This document shows positions 6,597 through 15,057 of a stretch of DNA of 45,269 bases, piece by piece (position 1 is the first letter of the stretch; every line of letters begins with the position of its first letter). The notes under the pieces are model-generated. The model made no database searches. It saw only the letters and a list, made by a program, of their open reading frames with translations, and was not told where the DNA came from. The stretch is from Pseudomonadota bacterium (lineage in GTDB: Bacteria; Pseudomonadota; Gammaproteobacteria; Burkholderiales; JABEVD01): the NCBI GenBank assembly GCA_021848825.1, contig JAJZTQ010000022.1:1-45269 (forward strand), in the 5' to 3' direction. A program made the position numbers and the translations under genes.

Positions 6597-8372
6597 ATGC
6601 TCCTTCATCGTCTTATTTTAACTCTTTTTCTATGCTTGGCCAGCGCATCTTATGCAGATTCGCAATCCATTTTATCGACGCTGAAAACGGATATTTTCGG
6701 CAAGACCTCCAAGTTCCTGAAGCCTGATGAAGCGTTCAAGGTCGATGCGAAAGCGAAGGACGGCAATACCGTCGCCCTGGATTTCGCTCCTGCCGAAGGC
6801 TATTACCTCTACAGGGCCAGGCTGAAATTCGATCTCAAGGATGCGCCGGGTCTCAAGATTTCGCAAGTTGTTCTTCCGGAAGGGGAAATGAAGGACGACC
6901 TCAATCTTGGAAGGACCGAGGTCTATCATCACCCATTCCAGGCCCTGATCAGGCTCGATCGAGCGAAAGATGCCACTGGAGCGCTTGTCCTCGTCGCGAC
7001 CTATCAGGGCTGCAGCGAAAAGGGGCTTTGTTACGAGCCCATCACGAAGCAGTACGCGCTCACGCTCCCTGCAGGGGGAGCGGTCGGGGATGACTCTTCG
7101 AAGATCGATGCGCTTTTTAAGAGCGGAAATTACTGGCTGATCCTTTTGAGTTTCGCCGGGTTCGGCCTGCTCCTTTCGCTCACGCCATGCACTTTTCCCA
7201 TGATCCCTATCCTGTCCGGCATCATCGTCGGGCATGGGGCCGAGATGACGAGATCGAAGGGCTTCCTGCTTTCTGCCGCCTATGTGCTCGGACTCGCAAT
7301 CGTCTATGCCGTTGCCGGGATCGCTGCAGGCTATTCAGGTGTTCTCGTGTCCGGTCTGCTGCAGAATCCATGGGTGTTGGGGGCATTCTCCCTTCTTTTC
7401 GTCCTGCTCGCGCTTTCCATGTTCGGCTTCTACGAGCTTCAGATGCCGGCATTCCTGCAGAGCAGGCTTTCGGAAGCGAGCAACAGGCTGAAGGGCGGGC
7501 ATCTCTCCGGTGTATTCGTGATGGGTGCGATTTCGGCGCTGATCGTCGGGCCTTGCTGCGCGGCGCCCCTTGCTGGCGCGCTGCTTTACATAGGAAAGAC
7601 CCATGATATCCTCCTCGGCGGCTCGGCATTGTTCGCGATGGGAATCGGGATGGGGCTTCCTCTTCTCGCCATAGGCATTTCCGCAGGTTCTCTTTTGCCC
7701 AAGGCGGGCCCCTGGATGCAATCCGTCAAGAATTTCTTCGGGGTGGTGCTGCTCGGGCTTGCGATCTGGTTCATTTCTCCGGTCGTTCCCGCCGTGACGA
7801 GCATGCTGCTCTGGTCGGCCTTGCTGATCGTGTCGGCGATCTATCTTCATGCGATAGATCCCCTTCCCCATGGCGCTTCCGGGTTGAGGAAGTTCGGAAA
7901 GGGGGTGGGCGTCATCGCGCTGCTGATCGGCATCGCCCTCCTTGCAGGCGCCCTGAGTGGCGGAAGGGACGTCCTTCAGCCCCTTTCCGGCTTGAGAACG
8001 GCGGGCGCCCAATCCGATTCGATCCATTTCGAAAGAGTCAAGAATCTTGCCGAACTGCAGAACCGCCTCGAGCAAAGCAGGGGGCGTTTCGTGATGCTCG
8101 ATTTCTATGCGGACTGGTGCATATCCTGCAAGGAAATGGAGAGAACCACTTTTTCCGATCCGAGGGTGAAGGCGAAGCTCGCCAACGCGGTCCTGCTTCA
8201 GGCGGATGTGACCGAAAACTCCCCGGAAGACGCAGCGCTTCTGAAGAAGTTCCAGCTTTTTGGCCCACCCGGAATCGTTTTTTTCGACAGCCAGGGCGAT
8301 GAATCGCTGCATCTGGTGGGTGCGCAGGATGCTGATGCCTTTCTTTCCGCACTCGATTCAGCGAAATCATGA
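6597..8372 (+). CDS. dsbD: Thiol:disulfide interchange protein DsbD
   Basis: DsbD carries reducing power from cytoplasmic thioredoxin across the inner membrane to periplasmic partners. The 591-residue protein shows the three expected parts: a signal peptide plus periplasmic N-terminal domain (with QGCSEKGLCYEP holding the Cys pair), about eight membrane segments including TPCTFPMIPI and GPCCAAPLAG with the conserved Cys residues, and a C-terminal thioredoxin-like domain (DFYADWCISCKEME). The ATG at 6597 is preferred over 6564 because it starts right at the signal peptide and avoids overlap with cutA. The stop overlaps the following thioredoxin gene start by four bases. Confidence 0.95.
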   Translation: MLLHRLILTLFLCLASASYADSQSILSTLKTDIFGKTSKFLKPDEAFKVDAKAKDGNTVALDFAPAEGYYLYRARLKFDLKDAPGLKISQVVLPEGEMKDDLNLGRTEVYHHPFQALIRLDRAKDATGALVLVATYQGCSEKGLCYEPITKQYALTLPAGGAVGDDSSKIDALFKSGNYWLILLSFAGFGLLLSLTPCTFPMIPILSGIIVGHGAEMTRSKGFLLSAAYVLGLAIVYAVAGIAAGYSGVLVSGLLQNPWVLGAFSLLFVLLALSMFGFYELQMPAFLQSRLSEASNRLKGGHLSGVFVMGAISALIVGPCCAAPLAGALLYIGKTHDILLGGSALFAMGIGMGLPLLAIGISAGSLLPKAGPWMQSVKNFFGVVLLGLAIWFISPVVPAVTSMLLWSALLIVSAIYLHAIDPLPHGASGLRKFGKGVGVIALLIGIALLAGALSGGRDVLQPLSGLRTAGAQSDSIHFERVKNLAELQNRLEQSRGRFVMLDFYADWCISCKEMERTTFSDPRVKAKLANAVLLQADVTENSPEDAALLKKFQLFGPPGIVFFDSQGDESLHLVGAQDADAFLSALDSAKS

Positions 8373-8866
8373 AAAAATATCTCGGAAAGCTGCTCGTCAT
8401 CTCGGTGATATCCCTTCTTTTCCTGTATGCCTACTATCCCAAGCATCCTGATGGTGGAGAAAAGGAGCATGTCGAATCCATCCTGAAGGCGAGCCTTCCC
8501 GACCTGGAAGGTCATGTTCAGCCCCTTTCCCAATGGCAGGGAAAGGTGGTGGTCGTCAACTTCTGGGCATCCTGGTGCCCTCCCTGCAGGATGGAGATGC
8601 CGGGCTTCATCGATCTTCAGCAGAAATACGGAAAGGATGGCCTCGTTTTCGTTGGGGTTGCAATCGACAGTCCTGACAAGGTCGCGGACTTCAGTCACAA
8701 GATCGGGGTCAATTACCCCATACTTGTCGACGAGAGTTCTTCCCTGCTCAATCTTGCAGGGCTTCCCTACACCGCTGTTTTCGACAAGAAGGGCAAGCTT
8801 GTCGCAAGTCACGACGGCGCCTGGCCTGAATCGGATCTGGATGACATCGTCAGCAAACTGCTTTGA
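8369..8866 (+). CDS. TlpA/ResA-type membrane-anchored thioredoxin
   Basis: A 165-residue protein with one N-terminal membrane anchor (VISVISLLFLYAYY, residues about 11-24) and a periplasmic thioredoxin fold. The active site is WCPPC in FWASWCPPCRMEMPGF, typical of the AhpC/TSA-type TlpA/ResA proteins that reduce apocytochrome c heme-binding cysteines or copper sites. Its ATG overlaps the dsbD stop (ATGA), so the two are translationally coupled, and DsbD is the natural electron donor. The next gene, aroQ, starts 63 bases on. Confidence 0.9.
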   Translation: MKKYLGKLLVISVISLLFLYAYYPKHPDGGEKEHVESILKASLPDLEGHVQPLSQWQGKVVVVNFWASWCPPCRMEMPGFIDLQQKYGKDGLVFVGVAIDSPDKVADFSHKIGVNYPILVDESSSLLNLAGLPYTAVFDKKGKLVASHDGAWPESDLDDIVSKLL

Positions 8867-8929
8867 ATTTGACGGCAACATCCAGCTAAATGCTGGACAA
8901 ACGCCCTCTTTTTGCGGCAAACTTGCGCG

Positions 8930-9367
8930 GTGAAAAACATTCTCGTATTGCACGGGCCCAATCTCAATCTTTTGGGAACCCGCGAACCTGGGATTTACGG
9001 CGCCGATACCCTCAAGGATATCGATGCCAGACTGAAATCGATCGCCGAAAATTCCGGATCGAGGCTGGTCTCTTTCCAGAGCAATGCAGAACATGCCCTG
9101 ATCGAAAGAATACAGGCATCGAGAGAAGACGGCACGGATTTCATCATCATCAATCCGGCGGCTTATACGCATTCCAGCATAGCCATCCGGGATGCGCTTT
9201 CCGCTGTAGGGTTGCCATTCCTGGAAGTGCATCTTTCCAACATTTATGCTCGTGAACCCTTCCGCAGCGAATCCTATTTCTCCGATATCGCAGTCGGCGT
9301 GATCAGCGGGTTGGGCGCCAAGGGATACGAGCTTGCGCTGCAGTACGCGCTTCAACACAGGGACTGA
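8930..9367 (+). CDS. aroQ: Type II 3-dehydroquinate dehydratase
   Basis: AroQ converts 3-dehydroquinate to 3-dehydroshikimate in the shikimate pathway. The motif [18 protein letters not shown] at the N-terminus carries the catalytic Tyr and the flexible loop; [20 protein letters not shown] carries the Asn and the catalytic His (HSS); and [16 protein letters not shown] completes the active site. I place the start at GTG 8930 (MKNILVLHG), because family members begin there; a TTG at 8912 would add six residues. The product has 145 residues, normal for the dodecameric type II enzyme. It is followed two bases later by accB, the standard betaproteobacterial order. Confidence 0.93.
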   Translation: MKNILVLHGPNLNLLGTREPGIYGADTLKDIDARLKSIAENSGSRLVSFQSNAEHALIERIQASREDGTDFIIINPAAYTHSSIAIRDALSAVGLPFLEVHLSNIYAREPFRSESYFSDIAVGVISGLGAKGYELALQYALQHRD

Positions 9368-9369
9368 AC

Positions 9370-9810
9370 ATGGATTTGAGAAAACTGAAGAAACTGATCG
9401 ATCTGGTCGAACAGTCCGGCATATCGGAACTCGAGATCACGGAGGGCGAGGAAACGGTCAGAATCAGCCGCGCCCTTCCAGCCCAGGCAGTCTATACGCC
9501 CCAGCCTATTGTGCATCATGTTCCCGTGAGTGCGCCTGCGGCTGGATCGGCGCCTGCTGCACCTGCCGAACCTTCCGGCCACGTCCTCAAATCCCCCATG
9601 GTGGGCACTTTCTACCGCTCCCCTTCCCCGGGTGCGGATTCATTCGTGGAAGTGGGAAGCAAAGTGGAGGTCGGCGATACGCTTTGCATCATCGAGGCGA
9701 TGAAGCTTCTGAACGAAATCGAGTCCGACAAGGCGGGCGTGATCAAGGCGATCCTGGTCGAGAATGGGCAGCCTGTCGAATATGGCGAACCCCTTTTCGT
9801 GATCGAGTGA
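9370..9810 (+). CDS. accB: Biotin carboxyl carrier protein of acetyl-CoA carboxylase
   Basis: The 146-residue protein carries biotin for the first step of fatty acid synthesis. An N-terminal helical segment ([21 protein letters not shown]) is followed by a Pro/Ala-rich linker (about residues 50-75) and a C-terminal biotinyl domain with [11 protein letters not shown], where the Lys after AM is biotinylated. The segment [17 protein letters not shown] is represented here as [17 protein letters not shown]. accC follows after five bases, so the pair forms the usual accBC operon. Confidence 0.96.
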   Translation: MDLRKLKKLIDLVEQSGISELEITEGEETVRISRALPAQAVYTPQPIVHHVPVSAPAAGSAPAAPAEPSGHVLKSPMVGTFYRSPSPGADSFVEVGSKVEVGDTLCIIEAMKLLNEIESDKAGVIKAILVENGQPVEYGEPLFVIE

Positions 9811-9815
9811 GCTTG

Positions 9816-11171
9816 ATGTTCGAGAAAATTCTTATCGCAAACAGGGGCGAGATCGCGCTCAGGATACAGCGTGCCTGCCGGGAACTCAATATCAGGACGG
9901 TCGCAGTGCATTCCGAAGCCGATGCAGATGCGAAATATGTCAAACTTGCCGACGAGTCCGTCTGCATAGGACCTGCGCCATCTTCTCTCAGCTACCTCAA
10001 TATCCCTGCAATCATCAGTGCTGCCGAAGTGACCGATGCGCAGGCGATCCATCCCGGATATGGATTTCTTTCTGAAAACGCGGATTTTGCCGAGCGCGTC
10101 GAAAAGAGCGGTTTCGTTTTCATCGGCCCGCGCCCTGAAACCATCAGGATGATGGGTGACAAGGTCAGCGCGAAGAATGCAATGAAGCGCGCGGGCGTAC
10201 CCTGCGTCCCCGGATACGACGATGCGCTGCCTGAATCTCCTGCGGAGATCGTGAAAATCGTGCGCGGCATAGGATATCCAGTGATCATCAAGGCTGCAGG
10301 CGGGGGAGGGGGGCGCGGCATGAGGGTGGTTCATACCGAGGCTGCGCTACTGAATGCCGTCACGATGACAAAGGCCGAGGCTCAGAACGCATTCGGGAAT
10401 CCCGTGGTTTATGCGGAGAAATTCCTTGAGAACCCGAGGCACATAGAGATACAGGTGCTTGCGGACGAGCATGGCAATGCCGTTCATCTCGGAGACAGGG
10501 ATTGCTCCATGCAGAGGCGGCATCAGAAGATCATCGAGGAGGCGCCTGCATTCGGCATTCCTCCTCGCCTGAGGAACAAGATCGGCGAGCGCTGTGCGGA
10601 AGCATGCAGGAAGATAGGCTATCGTGGTGCGGGCACCTTCGAATTCCTTTATGAAAACGACGAATTCTATTTCATAGAGATGAATACGCGTGTTCAGGTC
10701 GAGCATCCCGTAACCGAGATGATCACGGGGATAGACATCGTCCAGGAGCAGATCAGAATCGCGGCAAGCGAAAAACTGCGCTTCAGACAGCGGGACATCC
10801 AGTTCAGGGGCCATGCCATAGAGTGCAGGATCAATGCGGAGCACCCCTTCAAGCTCACGCCTTCACCCGGCAGGATCACCGCCTACCATACTCCGGGCGG
10901 TCCCGGCATCAGGGTGGATTCTCATGTCTACCACAATTACTTCGTTCCCTCTCATTACGACTCGATGATAGGGAAATTGATCGCTTACGGCGATACGCGC
11001 GAACAGGCTTTTGCCAGGATGAGGAGCGCACTCTCGGAGATGGTCGTGGAGGGAATAGACACGAACATTCCGCTGCATCGCCAGCTGCTGCTCGATGCTG
11101 CATTCATAGGCGGCGGCACCAGCATCCATTATCTCGAACATAAGCTCGCCAGCCTCGCGTCATCTGAATGA
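9816..11171 (+). CDS. accC: Biotin carboxylase subunit of acetyl-CoA carboxylase
   Basis: AccC carboxylates the biotin on AccB with ATP and bicarbonate. The product is 451 residues, matching the family. The start at ATG 9816 gives [17 protein letters not shown], the invariant N-terminus; upstream open codons in this frame run through accB and are not used. The glycine-rich ATP-grasp loop ([12 protein letters not shown]) and the [16 protein letters not shown] active-site block are intact. The stop overlaps the prmA start (ATGA), indicating coupled translation. Confidence 0.97.
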   Translation: MFEKILIANRGEIALRIQRACRELNIRTVAVHSEADADAKYVKLADESVCIGPAPSSLSYLNIPAIISAAEVTDAQAIHPGYGFLSENADFAERVEKSGFVFIGPRPETIRMMGDKVSAKNAMKRAGVPCVPGYDDALPESPAEIVKIVRGIGYPVIIKAAGGGGGRGMRVVHTEAALLNAVTMTKAEAQNAFGNPVVYAEKFLENPRHIEIQVLADEHGNAVHLGDRDCSMQRRHQKIIEEAPAFGIPPRLRNKIGERCAEACRKIGYRGAGTFEFLYENDEFYFIEMNTRVQVEHPVTEMITGIDIVQEQIRIAASEKLRFRQRDIQFRGHAIECRINAEHPFKLTPSPGRITAYHTPGGPGIRVDSHVYHNYFVPSHYDSMIGKLIAYGDTREQAFARMRSALSEMVVEGIDTNIPLHRQLLLDAAFIGGGTSIHYLEHKLASLASSE

Positions 11172-12055
11172 ACTGGCTATCGATCACGGCCGAAATGGGC
11201 GCTGAAGATGCAGAATTGTTCAGCGATGCCCTGCTCGCGTCGGGCGCGATATCGGTAGACATCCAGGATCCCCTTGCGGGAACGGAGAATGAACAGGCCA
11301 TCTTCAATGAGCCGGGAGAAGCCTGCGGAAAGATATGGGATATTGCGAGAGTCACGGCGCTCTTCGAGCAGGGTGTCGATCATGCGAAACTGGTCGAGGC
11401 GTCCGCCATCAGCGCCGGGCTGGACTATGTTCCGGACTATGTTCTGGGCGAAGTCATGGAACAGGATTGGGTCAGGCTGACTCAGTCCCAGTTTGCTCCG
11501 ATCAGGATCTCCGGAAGGCTTTGGGTCACCCCTTCATGGCGCGACTGCCCTGAGCAGGGTGCGGTCAATCTTGTCCTCGATCCGGGTCTTGCCTTCGGGA
11601 CAGGCAGCCATCCCACTACCCGGCTTTGCCTGGAATGGCTTGACGGGCACCTGAAAGGCGGGGAGACTCTGCTCGATTACGGCTGCGGCTCGGGCATTCT
11701 CGCCATAGCCGCCATGAAGCTGGGCGCCTCCATGTCTTTGGGAATAGACATCGATCCGCAGGCGATCATCGCGAGCAGGCAGAATGCGTTGCAGAACGAG
11801 GTCGAGTGCGGGTTTTTTCTGCCCGAGGAAGCGCCGGGTGGAAGATACGATATCGTGATCGCCAACATACTGACCAATCCCTTGAAGCTGCTTGCCCCGA
11901 TTCTTGCCGCGTACTCGAAGAGCTGGATCGTCCTTTCGGGTATTCTGGAGCGTCAGGCCGAAGACGTCTTGCGGATTTATTCGGAGTGGTTCGAAATGGA
12001 GAAACCTGTGACCAGCGAGGGCTGGGCCTGTCTGTCGGGGAAAAGAAAGGGATAG
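11168..12055 (+). CDS. prmA: Ribosomal protein L11 methyltransferase
   Basis: PrmA trimethylates ribosomal protein L11 using S-adenosylmethionine. The 295-residue sequence has the N-terminal L11-binding domain (about residues 1-110), the [16 protein letters not shown] motif, the SAM-binding [15 protein letters not shown] motif and the [12 protein letters not shown] substrate loop (family usually NILA). The length fits. It overlaps accC by four bases, and the zinc-ribbon gene begins 10 bases after its stop. Confidence 0.95.
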   Translation: MNWLSITAEMGAEDAELFSDALLASGAISVDIQDPLAGTENEQAIFNEPGEACGKIWDIARVTALFEQGVDHAKLVEASAISAGLDYVPDYVLGEVMEQDWVRLTQSQFAPIRISGRLWVTPSWRDCPEQGAVNLVLDPGLAFGTGSHPTTRLCLEWLDGHLKGGETLLDYGCGSGILAIAAMKLGASMSLGIDIDPQAIIASRQNALQNEVECGFFLPEEAPGGRYDIVIANILTNPLKLLAPILAAYSKSWIVLSGILERQAEDVLRIYSEWFEMEKPVTSEGWACLSGKRKG

Positions 12056-12065
12056 GAGGCTGAAG

Positions 12066-12866
12066 ATGAGCATGGTGACCCGATGTCCGCACTGCTCGAC
12101 TTCTTTCAGGATAACCTCCGACCTCCTGAAGATGCATCACGGAATGGTGAGGTGCGGACGCTGCTCGCAAGTTTTCAATGCATTCGACAGTCTCTCCACG
12201 GTTCACGACGATGCCCAGGTCAGGAAATCGGAAGAGATCCGCGAGCCGCCGGTCGAGGAGCCTCAACCGGTTTCCCCTGAAATCATTCAGCCCGAACCAG
12301 CTGCAGTTCCAGAGCCGGCTGAAAATGTTGTCCCTGCCGCATCCGCGGAAGAGGGGCAGGAAGAATTCATGGTCTGGACGAAGCCTTCCAGGTTCGGCCT
12401 GGCATGGAAGGCCGGTTCTGCATTGCTTCTGCTTGTTCTGATCGCCCAAACGCTTTATCAGTTCCGCATGGAGATCGGCATTGCCATGCCTGGAATGAGG
12501 CCCTTCCTCCGCGATTATTGCCGGCTTCTGGAGTGCAGCATTCCCCTGCCGAGGCATGCGAAATTGATAGGAATAGGCTATTCCAATCTCCATGCCGAGA
12601 CGGCAAGGGCGGGCGTGATCGATCTCAATGCATCGATCAGGAACGGCGCTTCATATGCGCAGGCCTATCCTCTTCTTGAGCTCACGCTGACCGATGCCCA
12701 GGATGGCCCGCTTGCAAGGAAAGTCTTCAGTCCTTCGGATTATCTGCAGAAGGATGTCAGGGTCGAGGAAGGCATCCCTGCGGACTCGGCGGTGAATGTC
12801 AGCCTGAATCTCGATACGGGTTCGCTCCAGCCTGCAGGATACAGGCTCTATCTCTTCTATCCCTGA
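12066..12866 (+). CDS. Zinc-ribbon membrane protein with DUF3426 domain
   Basis: The 266-residue protein begins with an MJ0042-type zinc ribbon (two CPHC/CGRC pairs: RCPHCSTSF and VRCGRCSQVFNAFD), continues through a Pro/Glu-rich, low-complexity linker (about 60-105), has one membrane segment (AGSALLLLVLIAQTLYQF, around residue 118-135), and ends in a DUF3426 domain that should face the periplasm. Function is unknown; the gene regularly follows prmA in betaproteobacteria. Its last bases overlap the end of the convergent PsiE-like gene by ten bases. Confidence 0.85.
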   Translation: MSMVTRCPHCSTSFRITSDLLKMHHGMVRCGRCSQVFNAFDSLSTVHDDAQVRKSEEIREPPVEEPQPVSPEIIQPEPAAVPEPAENVVPAASAEEGQEEFMVWTKPSRFGLAWKAGSALLLLVLIAQTLYQFRMEIGIAMPGMRPFLRDYCRLLECSIPLPRHAKLIGIGYSNLHAETARAGVIDLNASIRNGASYAQAYPLLELTLTDAQDGPLARKVFSPSDYLQKDVRVEEGIPADSAVNVSLNLDTGSLQPAGYRLYLFYP

Positions 12867-13276
12867 TTTTCCCTTATCAGCCTGTAGACGACGCCCAGTG
12901 CAAGTAGCGAGAGTGCAAGCGCGGCGAGCACCTGCGCGGAATTGGCCTGAAGCTCGAAAACGATGAATTGCCTGGATATGGCGAGAATCGCGATCAGGAC
13001 GATCGTCCTGGTCTTGATGACCCCCGCGCTCCTGGATGTGGGATGAATGATGGAATGGCTGAATTCGAGCGCGATCAGCAATGTCAGGATCATGCCGAAA
13101 ACCGACTGGAATGCCTGGTGATTGAGGTGATCGAAGGCGCCGTGAAGGACGAGATGATAGATTTCGACGATGAGCCCCCAGAGCGCAGTGAGGATCATGA
13201 TCGAAATCAGGATGGCGAGTATTGCCGTGACGCCATGTTCGAATCTCTGGTAGAGCGTTTTTTCTTCCTTTTCCAT
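12857..13276 (-). CDS. PsiE-like inner membrane protein
   Basis: A 139-residue protein with four predicted membrane segments (roughly residues 14-37, 57-77, 88-108 and 113-132) and a charged N-terminus (MEKEEKTLYQRFEHG). The arrangement and the segment ALEFSHSIIHPTSRSAGVIKTRTIVLIAILAISRQFIV fit the phosphate-starvation-inducible E-like family (PF06146). The family function is unknown and no phosphate-regulon site is evident upstream. It is a single gene on the minus strand, divergent from the gcv riboswitch region. Confidence 0.75.
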   Translation of the reverse strand: MEKEEKTLYQRFEHGVTAILAILISIMILTALWGLIVEIYHLVLHGAFDHLNHQAFQSVFGMILTLLIALEFSHSIIHPTSRSAGVIKTRTIVLIAILAISRQFIVFELQANSAQVLAALALSLLALGVVYRLIRENQG

Positions 13277-13337
13277 TTCCAGCCTGTTCCGGTCAATTCA
13301 AAGGATTAGTCAAGGCGATTGCCGATTAGTTTCCAGG

Positions 13338-13366
13338 TTGCAAGCATTGTCTGGCTCCGGTATAGT
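13338..13366 (+). promoter_or_regulatory. Sigma-70 promoter of the gcv operon
   Basis: TTGCAA (13338-13343) and TATAGT (13361-13366) are separated by 17 bases. Transcription would begin near 13373, about 15 bases before the first glycine aptamer, which is where a promoter is expected. Confidence 0.55.
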
Positions 13367-13387
13367 GCCTCTTGCCATTCAATGCAT

Positions 13388-13550
13388 CAGCGGGAGAGTG
13401 TGCCAATGGCACCGCCGAAGGCGCAACCGCCCGGAATCGCTCAGGCCTAAGAACCGCTGAAAGCAGGCTATTCTGGAGAGCGCTGGATATTCAGCCACCG
13501 AAGGGGCACGCAGGCAATCTGCAATCTCTCAGGTAAAAGGACAGAAGGGT
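13388..13550 (+). ncRNA. Tandem glycine riboswitch (gcvT motif)
   Basis: Two glycine aptamers lie head to tail in the gcvT leader. Aptamer 1 (about 13390-13457) runs from GCGGGAGAG through CGCCGAAGGCGCAA to CGCTCAGGCCTAAGAACCGC. Aptamer 2 (about 13471-13545) runs from TCTGGAGAGCGC through CACCGAAGGGGCA to CTCTCAGGTAAAAGGACAGA. Both carry the conserved GGAGAG, CCGAAGG and CTCAGG elements of the Rfam Glycine family. It should sense glycine and switch on the glycine cleavage operon directly downstream. No clear intrinsic terminator follows, so control may be at translation; the gcvT start is 28 bases after the second aptamer. Confidence 0.95.
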
Positions 13551-13577
13551 GAACCTTGTCTTTTTTCGAGGGATATC

Positions 13578-14651
13578 ATGCTCAAGAGAACGCCTTTGTA
13601 TCAGGCTCATGTCGACATGGGCGCAAAACTTGTCGACTTCGGCGGATGGGAAATGCCGCTTCATTACGGTTCACAGATCAACGAGCATCACAGCGTCAGA
13701 CACGACTGCGGCATGTTCGATGTCTCCCATATGCAGGTTCTCGACGTCAGGGGGAATGACTGCAGAAGCTTCCTGAGGTACCTCGTTGCGAACAATGTGG
13801 ACAAGCTGCAAGAAAAGGGGAAGGCGCTCTATTCGGCCATGCTGAATCCGGAAGGCGGAGTGGTCGACGATCTCATCATTTATTACCTGGATGAATCCTG
13901 GTTCAGGATAGTCGTCAATGCGGGGACGGCCGAAAAGGACATCGCCTGGATGAATCAGAAGGCGTCAGGATTTTCAATCGAGATCAGCCCGAGGAGGGAT
14001 CTCGCCATGATCGCAGTGCAGGGGCCGAATGCGCGTGAAAAGGTATGGCAGGCCTTGCCGGGAAGCTTTGAGCTGACCGAAAACCTGAGGCCCTTCACGT
14101 CGGTTGAAATGGGCGAGATGTTCATCGCCAGGACGGGTTATACGGGGGAAGACGGTTTCGAGATCATGATCCCGGCCAAGGCTGCGCCCTTTTTCTGGCA
14201 GGCGCTGGCTGAAAAAGGGGTAAAGCCGATAGGATTGGGGGCGCGCGACACCCTGAGGCTGGAAGCAGGAATGAATCTCTACGGGCAGGACATGGACGAC
14301 AAAGTCAGCCCTTTAGAGGCAGGGCTTGCATGGACAGTGGATCTGAAGAGCGAAAGGGATTTCGTCGGGAAGGATGCGCTCCTTTCGAAGCCGGTGAAAT
14401 ACCAGCTTGCAGGTCTTGTCCTGCTCGACAAGGGCGTCTTGAGGAGCCATCAGAAGGTATCGACTTCCCAAGGAGAAGGGGAGATCACGAGCGGGAGCTT
14501 TTCCCCGACGCTCGGGGTTTCCATTGCGCTTGCGAGGATTCCGAAGGAAGTCGCTGTCGGAGAAAAAGTGCAAGTCTCGATAAGAGAAAAGGAATTGCAG
14601 GCAAAGGTTGTGAAATATCCGTTCGCAAGGAACGGGAAATCCCTGATCTGA
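13578..14651 (+). CDS. gcvT: Aminomethyltransferase (glycine cleavage T protein)
   Basis: T protein releases ammonia from the aminomethyl-lipoyl group on GcvH and makes 5,10-methylene-tetrahydrofolate. The 357-residue sequence starts [29 protein letters not shown], typical of GcvT, and contains [19 protein letters not shown] and [21 protein letters not shown], the folate-binding and catalytic (Asp) segments. The ATG lies 28 bases after the riboswitch. gcvH follows after 13 bases and gcvP after three more, so the three-gene operon is complete. Confidence 0.97.
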   Translation: MLKRTPLYQAHVDMGAKLVDFGGWEMPLHYGSQINEHHSVRHDCGMFDVSHMQVLDVRGNDCRSFLRYLVANNVDKLQEKGKALYSAMLNPEGGVVDDLIIYYLDESWFRIVVNAGTAEKDIAWMNQKASGFSIEISPRRDLAMIAVQGPNAREKVWQALPGSFELTENLRPFTSVEMGEMFIARTGYTGEDGFEIMIPAKAAPFFWQALAEKGVKPIGLGARDTLRLEAGMNLYGQDMDDKVSPLEAGLAWTVDLKSERDFVGKDALLSKPVKYQLAGLVLLDKGVLRSHQKVSTSQGEGEITSGSFSPTLGVSIALARIPKEVAVGEKVQVSIREKELQAKVVKYPFARNGKSLI

Positions 14652-14664
14652 ACTGGAGAAGACG

Positions 14665-15054
14665 ATGAATATCCCAAAGAATCTGAAATACACGGCATCT
14701 CACGAATGGGCGAGACTCGAAGGGGACGGCACCTTGACCGTCGGCATAACCGATCATGCGCAGAGCCTTCTCGGCGACATGGTGTATGTCGAAACGCCAG
14801 AGGTGGGTCGATCAGTGCGTCAGGGTGAGGAATGCGCAGTCGTGGAATCGGTGAAAGCCGCGTCGGATGTATATGCGCCGATCTCCGGTGAAATTGTGGA
14901 AAAAAATGAAGATCTCGACTCATCTCCTGAGAAAGTCAACGAAGATGCCTTCTCCGCATGGCTTTTCAGAATGAGGCCGGACAATGTCTCCGATCTGGAC
15001 GCCCTGCTCGATGCTGACGCCTATCAGGGTGTGGTCGACAGCGAGGCGCATTGA
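14665..15054 (+). CDS. gcvH: Glycine cleavage H protein (lipoyl carrier)
   Basis: A 129-residue lipoyl carrier that shuttles the aminomethyl group between the P, T and L proteins. The lipoylated residue is Lys64 in [13 protein letters not shown]. The N-terminal [16 protein letters not shown] and [12 protein letters not shown] blocks are standard. It has a GGAGAAGACG ribosome binding site, and gcvP starts three bases after the stop. The L protein (dihydrolipoyl dehydrogenase) is not in the window and would be shared with the 2-oxoacid dehydrogenases. Confidence 0.97.
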   Translation: MNIPKNLKYTASHEWARLEGDGTLTVGITDHAQSLLGDMVYVETPEVGRSVRQGEECAVVESVKAASDVYAPISGEIVEKNEDLDSSPEKVNEDAFSAWLFRMRPDNVSDLDALLDADAYQGVVDSEAH

Positions 15055-15057
15055 TTC

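Noticed and set aside
7335-8312. 325-codon antisense frame inside dsbD
   Set aside because: It is a shadow frame rich in Arg, His and Gly with no domain; dsbD on the other strand is fully supported.
9333-9815. Upstream extension of the accC frame through accB
   Set aside because: accB is clearly coding in another frame, and [17 protein letters not shown] at 9816 is the invariant AccC N-terminus.
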